Shown here one piece after another: positions 11,118-23,700 of a stretch of DNA of 64,000 nt. Source of the stretch: Cephalotus follicularis (taxonomy: Eukaryota > Streptophyta > Magnoliopsida > Oxalidales > Cephalotaceae); NCBI GenBank assembly GCA_001972305.1, contig BDDD01000372.1, positions 87,237 to 151,236 of the forward strand, in the 5' to 3' direction. The position numbers were made by a program, and so were the translations under genes. The notes beneath the pieces are model-generated. The model worked only from the letters and a program-made list of their open reading frames with translations. It made no database searches and was not told the origin of the DNA. Position 1 is the stretch's first letter; each line of letters starts with the position of its first letter.

Positions 11118-14100
11118 TATAGTAAAATTAGTCAAAATTAGGCAAAAATTAGGTATGAATTACTATTCTAACATCCCATAAACTATTATAAATATGAATG
11201 TAATATTAAAAAGAAATTAAGGAATTCAAAATAAGAAAATTCATTACTTTATCTCTCAATCTCTCTTGATATCTATATAGTGCAATCTCCTTTTGTTAGT
11301 TAATCCTAGAAGTTTATAACACATTATCAGTACGAAACTCTATCAAACTGAGATTTGAGGTATTTTGAATTAGTCTTTCAAATATATATATATATTATAT
11401 ATATACACATATATATATATAATAATAATAATAGAGATTAACGGTTCCATCGATTGGTCGAAATTCCGCCTATATACGGAAACGTATATTATATATATAA
11501 TAAAGTTTCGCGATTTCATCGTTTGTACGGAGTACCGACGGCGTATGAAAACGTATCTCTATTATTACTTTAGCATATTAGTTATATGTGTTGATCACCA
11601 TATACGTGGTGTGAAAGATTGTTATGATTTATTGTTCTTGAGGTACCATTTGTCTACTGGAATTGCCCGAGACTTAGTGAGAACCTATATATTTAATATC
11701 TAACGGTATCACCTTACGATGTATAGGTGAGAATCCGTTTACTGCTTTATATATTTACATTATTTACTTTATGATCAATTTTAATTATTGCAATTATCTA
11801 ACATTTGATCAATTTAATAATGTAAGTAAGGATATTATCATATATCTATATATATTTAATCTTGGAAACGACTATGATCACTTGAGGTGGTGACTTAGTG
11901 GTAGGAAGCCGCTCGTTCATACATGAGATCCAGCGTTTGAGTCTCGGCAAGCCCCATTATGCTCAAGTGGTCTCATGCCCTGATTAAATCGGGGGAAAGT
12001 GAGCGTGACCTATGATTGCACCAATGAGGTCCAATTTTTTTTTCATTACAGTAAACTTTATTTATTTACTATGTTTAAATGACATTTATTTTTATCTTTT
12101 GATTCAGCATAAAAATGGCAAACATTGAAAATCAGAAATTCATTGCTCTTGATATTTCTGGAAAGAATTATCTATCATGGGTACTTGATGTGAAACTGCA
12201 TTTGAGTGCTAAGAAATTAAGGCACACAATTGATGAAGATAATGCAGTATCAAATGAGGAACGCGCCACTGCGCTGATTTTCCTAAGGCATTATATTGAT
12301 GATGACCTGAAATATGAATATTTAACTGTTGAAAATCCACTTGAACTGTGGCAAAACCTAAATGATAGGTTTGAACACTTGAAAGCTGTTGTATTGCCAA
12401 ATGCATTGAATGATTGGTCACAGCTACGATTTCAGGATTTTAAAACAGTTTCGGAATGTTTCGGAATATAATTCCACGTTGTTCAAAATTGTATCACAAT
12501 TAAAGATGTGTGGTGAAGTTATCACCGAGGATATGTTGCTGGAGAAAACATATCGAACATTTCATGCATCCAATATGTTACTGCAACAACAATATAGGTT
12601 GTACAGGTTCAAGAAATATCGTGAACTAATTGGATCTCTTCTTATTGCGAAGCAAAATAATGAATTACTCCTGCAAAATCATGAAAATCGTCTGACTGGT
12701 TCAGCCCCTTTACCAGAGGTAAATGCAACATCGTCAGACTTTAGAGGACGAGGAAGAGGGCGTGAACGAGGACGTGGCAGTGGAAGAAATCAAAATTTCT
12801 TGGGGCCACGTAATAATAATAGCATGAAATGACAAAATCTTGATACAAAACAACGTCAAAAGTGTCGCAATCCTGGATAATCCAGTAAGGATGAACAAAC
12901 CCAAAATAGAAAGGGTAATTGCAACCGATGTGGTATGGAAGGTCATTGGTACCGTGTTTGTCGCACAACGAAGCATTGGGTTGACTTATATCAAGCTTCT
13001 CTAAAAGAGAATGACAAACGGATTGAAACAAATTTTATAGGTCATTGTGACCCTTTGGAAACTACGCAATCAGACTTTGGATCAATGGGTATAACTCATT
13101 TGGACATTGCTGATTTCGTAACTGATCTAAACGAGAAAATGAATCAAGTGATTGTCGACGAAGACTTCCATCTCGGTTGATGTTATGTGCTATTATTTTA
13201 ATGTTTATCACTTTTGAATAAAGTGCTTATGAAGTTAAATATAACATAGTTATATTTATTAATAACATGTGTGTTTTTATCTATAGATCATCATAAAATG
13301 GATATTGGAGATATATGCATAACTGACAGTGCAACAACACACACAATACTCCAGAGTGAAAAATACTTTTCACATTTAACAATAGAAAAGTCTAATGTTG
13401 GAACAATTTCTGGTACATCAGACCTAATTGAAGGTTCTGGGATGGCCAGCTTTGTGTTATCAAATGGAACACAAATACGCATCACAGATGCTTTATATTC
13501 GACAAAGTCTAGAAGAAACTTGCTTAGTTTCAAAGATATTCGCCGAAATGGTTATCATATTGAAACCACAAATGAAAATAGCAAAGAATATCTTTATATC
13601 ACTGGTAATGCTTCTGGCTGAAAGCAAATATTGAAGAAACTCCCTGGACTTTCTTCTGGGCTATACATTATGAAAATTAGAGCAATTGAATCTCATAATA
13701 TTGTGGATTCAAAAGTCATAGACTTAAAAGGGTTCATGATTTAGCATGAACGGCTAGGTCACCCAGGTGTGACAATGATGAGTCGAATAATTGAAAGTTC
13801 ACATGGCCATCCACTTAAAAAGTAGAAAATGATATTGAATAATGAGAACCATTGTGTTGCTTGTTCGCAAGGAAAACTCATTATAAGACCATCTACAACA
13901 AAAGTGGTTGTAGAATCTCCAAAATTCTTAGAGAGAATTCAAGGAGATATTTGTGGACCGATTAATCCACCATCTGGACCATTTCGGTATTTCATAGTCT
14001 TAATAGATGCATCGATAAGAGGTCGCATGTATGCTTACTTTCAATTCGCAATATTGCATTTGCGAGACTATTGACTCAAATAAATAAATTGTGATCACAA

Positions 14101-17100
14101 TTTCCAGATCATCCTATAAAGTCTATTCGGCTAGATAATGCTGCTGAATTTTGTTCCAAAGCATTTGATGAATATTGCATGGCAATAGGAATTGCCATTG
14201 AACATCATGTTCCTCACGTACACACCCAAAATGGGTTAGCCGAATCTCTTATAAAGAGATTTCAATTGATTGCTCATCCTTTGTTGATGAGGTCAAAGTT
14301 ACCCATTTCAGCTTGGGGACATACGATATTGCATGTTGCGGCTCTTATACGTATAAGACCGACTACATATCATAAATATTTTCCATTGTAACTTGTTCTT
14401 GGTCAAGAACCAAATATATCCCACTTAAGAGTGTTTGGATGTGCAGTATATGTCCCTATTTCACCTACTCAGCGGAGTAAGATGGGACCACAACGCAGAC
14501 TTGACATTCTTGTGGGATTTGATTATCCATCAATTATAAGGTATCTTGATCCATTAACAGGTGGCATGTTTACTGCACGTTATGCAGACTGTCACTTTGA
14601 TGAATTGGTTTTCCCAGTGTTAGGGGGAGAAATGATTTTATTGAAAAATAAAAATAAAAATTCATGGAAAGCATCAAGAGTACATAATTTTGATCCACGT
14701 ACAAATGAATGTGAACTACAAGTTCAAAGGATCATTAATTTGCAAAATATTACTAATCAAATACCAGATGCATTTAATGATGCTAAAAAAGTGGTAAAAT
14801 CTTACATACCAGCCGTGAATGCTCCAGCAAGAATTGATATATCTAAAGCTAGTGAAAGCTCAATCGATATATTAAAGTCTAAACCACAGTTGAAACGTGG
14901 TAGACCAATTGGTGCTAAAGATATTGTACCACGAAAATGAAAGGTAGATAAGGGTGGTGTACAAAACTATAAAATAACATTAACACAAGATAATGTGTTA
15001 TTTCCAGAACCCACATTGATTCTAGAGAGAGTACAAAGCACTGAAGAGGCTGTGGGATTTCAAAATCAAGAAGTCTCAATTAATTATGCACATAATGATC
15101 AAATATAGAATCGAGATGAGATTATAGTTAATGACAAATTTGCCTATGTCGTTGCATTGGATATTGCAAATCCTGTTATGGATCCTGAACCACAAAGTGT
15201 TAAACAATGTCAACGAAAAAATAATTGGCCAAAATGAAAAGATGCAATATAAGCAGAGTTGCAATCTTTGTCCAAACTAGAAGTATTTGAACCAATAATT
15301 CAAACACCAAATGGTGTAACCCCTGTTGGGTTCAGATGTATATTTGTTCGAAAACGAAATGAGAAAAATGAAATTGTGAGATACAAAGCAAGGCTTGTAG
15401 CTCAAGGGTTCTCATAGAGACCAGGTATTGATTACCATGAAACATATTCTCCAGTTATGGATGTAATCACTTTTCGATTCCTAATTAGTATGGCTGCTTC
15501 GAACGCACTTGAAACTCGTCTTATGGACGTAGTAACAATATACTTATATGGATCACTTGATAGTGACATATACATGAGAATTCCTGATGGATTTAAAATT
15601 CCTGAATCGAACAAATCTCGCCACATGTAGTCAATTAAACTACAACGTTCGTATGGATTGAAACAATCTGGTCGAATGTGGTATAATCGACTAAGTGAGT
15701 ACTTAATGAAAGAAGGGTATACAAATGATCAAATATGTCCATGTACTTTTATCAAAAAATTTAACGATGGATTTGCTATTATTACAGTATATGTGGATAA
15801 TTTAAATCTTGTAGGTACTTCTGAAGAGCTTACAAAGACTGCTACCTATTTAAAAGGTGAGTTTGAAATAAAAGATCTTGGAAAAACAAAATTTTGTCTT
15901 GGTATACGGGTGGAGCACATATCATCTGGGATCTTCATCCATCAATCCACATACACTGAAAAAGTTTTTAGTCGATTCAACATGGACAAAGCTTATCCTC
16001 TAAGAGCTCCAATGATCATCCGATCTCTTGATATAAAAAATGACCCATTTCGTCCTCAAGAAGAAGGAGAAGAAATTCTCGGACCTGAAGTCCCTTATCT
16101 TAGCGCAATTGGAGCACTATTGTATCTTGGAAATTGCACAAGACCTGATATTTTATTTTTCGTTAATTTACTAGCAAGATATAGCTCTACACCAACAAGA
16201 AGGCACTGGAATTGGATTAAGCACATAATGCGCTATCTGCGTGAAAACACTGATATGGGTCTATTTTATCCAAGGGGCACAAAATCAACATTGATTGGAT
16301 ATGCTGATGCTGGATACTTATCTGATCCACATAAAGCAAGATCACAAACCAGTTATATCTTTACCTTTTATGACACTGCTATATCATGGCGATCAACAAA
16401 ACAGACAATGACAGCAACTTCTTCGAATCATTCAGAGATCCTTGCAATTCATGAAGCAATCCAAGAATGTATATGGTTGAGATCAATGATTCAACATATA
16501 CAAGAATCATGTGGACTATCTTCGATTAGAAATAATCTCACTGTAATATATGAAGATAATGTTGCTTGCATCACACAACTCAGAGGAGGATATATCAAGG
16601 GTGATCGAACGAAACATATTTCACCAAATTCTTCTACACCCATGAGCTTCAGAAAAATTGTGATATTGATGTACAACAAATCCGATCAAGTGACAATTTA
16701 GCAGATTTATTTACGAAGGCATTACCAGTTACTACATTCAAGAAACTCATACATGATATTGGGATGCGTCAGATTAAAAATATTCATTAATACAGTTCAA
16801 GAACTTGTGAAGTTTTGTTTCAGGGGGAGGCTGTACTTTTTTTACTTCGTAAAGGTTTTTATCCCAATAGGTTTTTCCTAGCAAGATTTTAACGAGACAA
16901 CCATAGTAATGTGTAATAGAAATTCAATGGGGAGAATTGTAAAATTAGTCAAAATTAGGTATGAATTACTATTCTAACAACCCCAATTACTATTCTAACA
17001 ATCCCTAAACTACTATAAATAGGAATGTAATGTTAAGAAGAAATTAAAGAATTCATAATAAGAAAATCCATTACTTTCTCTCTCAATCTCTCCCTTGATA

Positions 17101-17154
17101 TATATATATATAGTGCAATCTCCTTTTGTTAGCTAATCCCAAAAGTTTATAACA
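11118..17154 (+). mobile_element. Ty1/copia LTR retrotransposon, broken, nearly full length
   Basis: LTRs of about 204 and 217 bases (11,118-11,321 and about 16,938-17,154) end in AGTTTATAACA and are flanked by TTATG (11,113-11,117; 17,155-17,159). A primer-site-like stretch follows the left LTR and a purine tract (ATGGGGAGAA) precedes the right one. Parts in copia order: gag (UBN2-type, about 12,115-12,830), CCHC knuckle (near 12,920-12,970), protease motif DSATTH (near 13,325), pre-integrase and integrase (about 13,750-14,400), reverse transcriptase (about 15,250-16,000), RNase H (about 16,290-16,630). It is a fossil with roughly ten or more breaks. The LTRs differ at about one base in twelve by eye, so it is an old insertion, millions of years. 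Confidence 0.9.
11885..12050 (+). mobile_element. tRNA-derived SINE-like insertion in the copia leader
   Basis: The stretch starts with a pol III A-box-like TGACTTAGTGGTAGG (about 11,890-11,905) and has a B-box-like GTTTGAGTCTC about 45 bases on (11,934-11,944), the spacing of a tRNA gene. A tRNA-unrelated body follows and ends in a run of T (about 12,038-12,046). It lies between the left LTR and gag of the copia element. No clear flanking duplication was found, so the borders are approximate. Confidence 0.6.
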
Positions 17155-17159
17155 TTATG

Positions 17160-17748
17160 AACTTTTTTTAATATTTAATTGTATAAAAATAATTTTTAAA
17201 TATATTTAAAACACGTGAAAAGTTTTATTTTACAAAAAAAAAATTTATCTCCATTTTATATTCTGTTTTTTTTTTGTTCTTCCATGTTTTAGACTATGAA
17301 AAAGATGAATAATGATATAATGGTCTCGTGGCATCAAACATAAAAATATGATGTGGATTTTTTTTATCAAAAATTCAAATTAATCTAATATATTTTCAGC
17401 CTAATATTACAAAAATACAAAAGATTTATTTTATTAAATGAGTACAACATTTTCCCATCGCCTTAATTAATTAATTTATTTATTAATGAGGGGATGAGGA
17501 TGGAATTATAAAGTTTGGAACGTTGAAACGTGAAAGCTCCCTTTCCCTCTCAAAGGAGCAAAACAACAAACCAAAAACAAAATCCTTTCCTTTTCTTCTC
17601 CGGCAGGCAGCCGCCAAAATAATTTATCAATAAGCCAACACTTTCGAATCAATGCCTCCTCCACTTCCGATTCTCTCCAAATGCCTATATCTTCTTCAAT
17701 ATGTACTTTAAATTTCATTCAAGCTCCATAAGTAATCGAAAAGAGAAA
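17160..17748 (+). promoter_or_regulatory. Upstream region and presumed 5' UTR of the ascorbate peroxidase gene
   Basis: AT-rich DNA between the copia element and the peroxidase start codon. The last 240 bases become C-rich as in plant 5' UTRs (CCTTTTCTTCTCCGGCAGG, about 17,587-17,610). I see no unambiguous TATA box. The copia insertion ends only about 590 bases before the ATG, so part of the original promoter may have been displaced. Confidence 0.4.
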
Positions 17749-20700
17749 ATGATGAAGGGAGTGAAAAAAGCTGACGTAGGGTACTTGAAAGAAATAGAAA
17801 AAGCTCGTCGAGACCTTCGTGCTCTCATCTCCGCCAAAAACTGCGCTCCTCTCATGCTTCGCTTAGCGTAACATTTTATTCATTTCTTTGCGTCAATGCT
17901 TGTTCAAGGTTTACTTGTTCATTTTTTGTAATGTAAATAAAAAATGCAGGTGGCATGATGCTGGGACTTATGATGCTAACACTAAAACAGGAGGTCCAAA
18001 TGGGTCCATACGGAATCAACACGAATATGAGCACAGTGCTAATAATGGCTTGAAGACTGCTATTGATTTCTGTGGTCAGCTTTTGTCATTACCCTTCTTA
18101 GTCATTCAATTTTTTTCACGATTCTCTACTGAACATTCATTTTGTATTGGATCAGTCCTAAATTATTTAGAATTTTCCTATTGTTTTGTTACTATTAATG
18201 TTGTTATGTTTTTGCTTATGCATGCAACAAATTTAATTACTGACGTGACATGAAAGTTCAGAGGCTAAAGTCCTGAAATTTTGAAACTAATTCCTAATAT
18301 GTTAATTGTTATGATCTATTCAAGATTTGTCGCTCTTCTTATCGGTGGATTCTTTATATTCGTAAATAGTATGTTCAAAACGAGTATTTTTTTTTTGTCT
18401 GCCGTAACTGTTTTGTGTTTCTGATTTTGGTATCAGAGGAAGTGAAGGCCAAACATCCAAAAATTTCTTATGCTGATCTCTATCAGGTATTAGTTAGCAG
18501 TGCTATGAAAGTATACCCATTTTTAATGAAGATTAGTCGGTTACAAATGACTATCATATGAAAACAATAAGATTTTTTATTCCAAATATTGGGATTAACT
18601 CTTTTCCAATTGCTTCATATTTAGCTTGCAGGGGTTGTGGCTGTGGAGGTCACAGGAGGCCCCATTATAGACTTTGTCCCGGGCAGAAAGGCAAGTTACT
18701 CATGGTAGAAGTTGCTTTTTTATTTTTAACAATGACATTTTAAAAGCTATTCATTTACTCCCATTACACTCCACGCAATCAGGATTCAAAGGAATCTCCC
18801 GAAGAAGGGCGCCTCCCAGATGCCAAACAAGGTTTGTCACTGACCTTGAATATTCTGTTTTGTTTCATTGATTTACAAATACAGCACTCAGAAATATCTT
18901 CTTCTTTTGTCATCATATTGAAGGGTATTTGATTAAGTTTATTACAAAGGAACTTAGTGATATTTGCACACCAAATGTTAACATTGACGTAAATCTAAGA
19001 ACAAATTATTTCAATACAAGAGATAGGTTATTGAACTCAACAGTATATTTTAAAAATTTAGATAACCAAGAACACCGAAGCTGATAATGAATCAATCATA
19101 CAAAGCTAATAATTTAAGTTTATGAATTCAATGTTTAAGCATAGGTGGATGGATGAAGACGACTGATCACTGTTTAGGGATTTATCTCAACCATACTACT
19201 GATCTATATGAACCCATCTTTGACTTGCATTAGAGCCCTTGTCAAGTGATTCCTAGAAAAAGTGTGATAATAATCATTTTCATTATGCATTTGTTAGACA
19301 ACCTTCCTTTCGTCCTTAATTTGTGACAAGTGTTACATGAAAGAGTTTTTCTTCCGGAAACAACTGCTTGTTCACCCATTGGTTCTGATAGAACCCTATC
19401 AAGCTCTAAATTTCTAGAGCTCCAAGCAGAAATCTATGTGTATTTTCTCATATTAGGAGGAGTATATAGCTTATGAACTTCTTGTGGTTCATGTTGATTT
19501 TTTGGTATGTATTGAGACATAGATGTGTATGGTTTAAAACAATACACCATTCGTATCAAGTTTGGAATATTCAGCAGTGTTGCTTCCAGCTAGTACACTT
19601 ATATTTATATTAGGGTTTTACCTTATTATGGGCTCTAGTCCAAATAGGTCAAATTCTTAGTTCTTCACTTATTATATTAGTTAGATACATAAGTATCCAA
19701 TAATCTCCTCTTATATTTTACATATAGCACAATCCAATACAGTGAACAGTGTGATGTCAAAACAAAATATGGATCACCCGCATTCAAAATTCTCAAATAA
19801 TTCAATCCAAGATAGAATTTATCAAAGATGCATTTCATTATAAAAATGGACTAATTAAATATCTTAGATCTGTTCTAAACTCAATCCAACCGTCTCAAAT
19901 AAAGAAATTTAGAAACAGTCTAAAAACAAAATATGCATAAAGTCTCAAGTATATGTGAACCGAACAGAAAAACCGAAAACTGTAAAGATAACTCGAAATG
20001 GACCATAGGTCTCACAAATACATGAGCTAAGCAACATAGTCTCATAAATAAAATGATCTAAAAACAATAAAATGGACAGGAGGTGGAATGTCTCTACAGC
20101 AGCAAAGAGATGACAAATCTCCCACAATATCCACGACTCTAGATGATATCACTCATCAAGTAGATTATCCTGGTCAGGATCCCAATTCATTGTTACTCCT
20201 CCATTTTTGCCATAATCTGTAAATCATCAAATATGAATTTCATATAAAATGAATTCAATCATCTGTGTAATTTACCAGAATAATGTCTAGTTCTACCAAG
20301 AAGAATTAAGTATCATATCAACATACTGAAAATATATATCAATATCATTAAAGCATCAATATCAAACTCATAAGCATCAGTATCAAGTTTCAATTAAGAA
20401 CAATATCAAAACAGTTTATTTTACAAAGTATCGATTACTGTCAAGTTTCAATTAAGAATAAGACCAAAAACAACTTTCTTTCACAAATAAACATTTCCAT
20501 GTTTCAATTTGGAATGTTACAGTCATCTTATCATTCTTGGCTAAATTGTCTTACATCAAGTTTGGAATGAGACAATTTAATCAAAGAGAACTATCCAAAT
20601 TTAGTTAAGTTGATCATCAAATTTGGAATGAGACAACCTACCTAAATAGGACATCTGAAGTGAGATATGCTATCTTCATCAAGTTTGGAATGAGACAACC

Positions 20701-23700
20701 TATTCGCTCAGATTTTTTGACAACTGTAAGCATCGATGAAACACATAAACAAGGCTTATCTTATTTGGCCAACAAAGGATGATTCGATATTTCAAAACAA
20801 TTAAGAATGTAGGTTAAGACACGTCTACATAGTCTTTAACCTCATTTCTCTCACTATTTTAAATATTTGGTCTTTATTCAAACCATTTGTGAGAGCATCG
20901 GCCATATTATCCTTTGATCTCACATCGACCAAAGTGATAACCCACGTTCTATAAGATAATTCAACAATGCATGTCTCAGTCTCACATGTCTCCTCTAACA
21001 ATTAAAGAGTGAGTTTTTGACGACTTGGACTGCAGCTCGATTATCACAGAACATGCTTAAAGAGTTAATCTTTAGCTACGTCAATGGAATGTCCATAGTG
21101 AGATTCTTTATCCACTCTGCTTCTTCTCCTGCAGAAGATAGGGCATAAAGTTCCGACTTAATAGACGACAATGCTATACAAGTTTGTCTCTTGGACATCC
21201 ATGTAATAGCAGCTCCACCCAAAGTGAACACATATCCACTTGTAGACTTACTGTCTCTAATATCTGAACACCAAGAGGCATCAGAATATCCTTCCAGAGT
21301 AGGAGGATAACCAGAGTAACAGAGAGCATAATCTTTAATACCTTTAAGGTATCTCATCAGCCTCGTAAGGGCATCCCAATGCTCATTGTTAGGATTATTA
21401 GTGAAACGACTCAGCATACCAACTGTAAAGGCTATGTCTAGTTTAGTGCAACTCATAGCGTACATGAGACAGTTTAGAGTATTCTAACTGTTTCACACTG
21501 GCACCGTCATTAGGACTCAGTTTCTTATTATAGTCACATGGTATTTCAATGGGTTTCCACTCACTGTATCCCCAAGTAGAAAGTAGTTGTTCAATGTAAT
21601 GAGTCTGGCTAAGGGAGATGACTTGCCTTTCAATACTTACTTTCATACCAAGAATGGTATTAACCACACCAAGATCTGTTATGGCAAACCCCTCAGACTG
21701 GTTCATATAGATTTCCTCAGTCAACTCTTTATTAAGGAAATGTGTCTTTACATACATTTGATGCACCACATAGTGCTCAATAGATGTTAAAGCAAGAAGA
21801 ATCATTATAGTGGATAGATGACACACAAGTGAATAGACATCAAAAAAGTCTATCCCAGTCTGTTGTGTATAGCCTTTAGCTACTAAAAGTGCTTTATACC
21901 GAGTTATTGATCCATCATTATTGAGTTTATTCTTCAAAACCCACTTTCATCCCATAGTTTTAGCCCCTTTTGGCAAATCAACTAGCTTCCAGGTGTGATT
22001 TTGTAACAGAGAGTTCATTTCATCATCAATGGCTTCTGCCCACAACAAAGAGTCCCTAGATCTCATAGCTTTCGTGTAGGAAGATGGATCATCCTCCAGA
22101 TGGTAAGTGACGAAGTCCTCACCAAAACTCTTGGGTACTCTATCTCTTGTAGATACTCTCATAGGTATTGATGTAGGAATCAGTGTAGAACTAGTTTCAG
22201 AAGGACCAGTTTCAGATTCGGTAACCTCCGCTGTATAGCCAGGTACAGTCAAACCATGGTCTCTTAGGAACTTGTCTTTAAAGAAAACAACATCTCGAGA
22301 TTCTATAATCGCATTGGTAGATAGCTCCAAAAACCTGTTTGAAGCACTATCTTCTGCGCAATCTAGGTACACACAAGTGTTGGTTCTATGTCCCACCTTA
22401 GGTCTCCTAGGGTCTTGTATTCTTACATAAGCAATACAGTCTCAAGTCATGAAAGTGTCATATCTACAAGGATGTTTATGCCATAATTCATAAATAATGG
22501 AGTTTAACTTAGAGTGTGGCATTCTATTCAGGATGTGATTAACAGTTAGAACTGCTCCCCCAGTAGGAAGTAGGTATGCTAGCTATCAATAACATAGATT
22601 TCAACATTTTTGTTAGCGTCATGTTCTTACATTCAGCTATGCCATTTGATTGGGGTGAGTAAAGAGCAGTAGTTTCAAGTATTATCCCCTGCGAGGCTCA
22701 GAATTCCTTGAACTCTGTCATCGTGTATTCTCCTCCTCTATCACTTCTAAACCTTTTTAATTTTCAAGTTTAATTGATTTTCAACAAGATTTTTGAAAAT
22801 TTGAAACTTCTCAAAAGCTTCGGCCTTCGATTTCAACAGATAAACATGACAATATCTTGAAAAATCGTCTATGAAAGTAATTAGATACTTCTGACCTCCA
22901 CGAGTTGTGAAACTTTTGAAATCACATTAGTCAGAATGTATCAATTCAAGAAGTTGTGTACTTCTAGAAACCGACTGAAAATGTTTTCTAGTGATCTTAG
23001 TCTGAGCACACACTTCATATCTGTCAAATCGAATGAAAGTATTTAATAGTATATTATGAGTTTTAGTCAATTGAAACATTTTTCTGTAATTCATATGTCC
23101 AAGTCTATTGTGTAATAACTTATGATCAATTAATGTTGAATTGACATGGCAAATAGTCTTATTAGCTAAACTCAACCTATACATATCATCAATCAGAAAT
23201 GCACATCCAAAAATAAGCAAAATTAACAGATAAAGTTACTCTACTGTTCATAAAAGAAGTGCACATGTCAGCTTTGTCTAAAAGACTAATAGAAATTAAA
23301 TTCTTATTAAGCAAAGGTACAAATTTAACATATTTTAAAGTAAGCATGTTACCTGAAGAAAGGACTAGGTTTGCAGTACCGGTATGAGTCACGAGTGCCT
23401 CGTCCTCACTAGCCACTGTAACAATCTCTTTCATAGCATTGACCTCTGTTAGTAGACTCTTGTTATTGTTTGCATGACATGTAGTTCCATTGTCTAACCA
23501 CCACTATGAAGAAGCGTTGGCTCTGCCATCCGTCATCATTGCGATAAAGTTGTGAGGCTTAGGCTTGCCCACTAGTATGTGAGCTTCCTTCTGTGGTGTG
23601 TCAACACTAGGCTTTCTTAGGTAACCTCACACCAATATTCTCATTGATCATCTTAGACATCAAGTTCTCGATATCAGTAACTTGAGGAGTGATTTCCATG

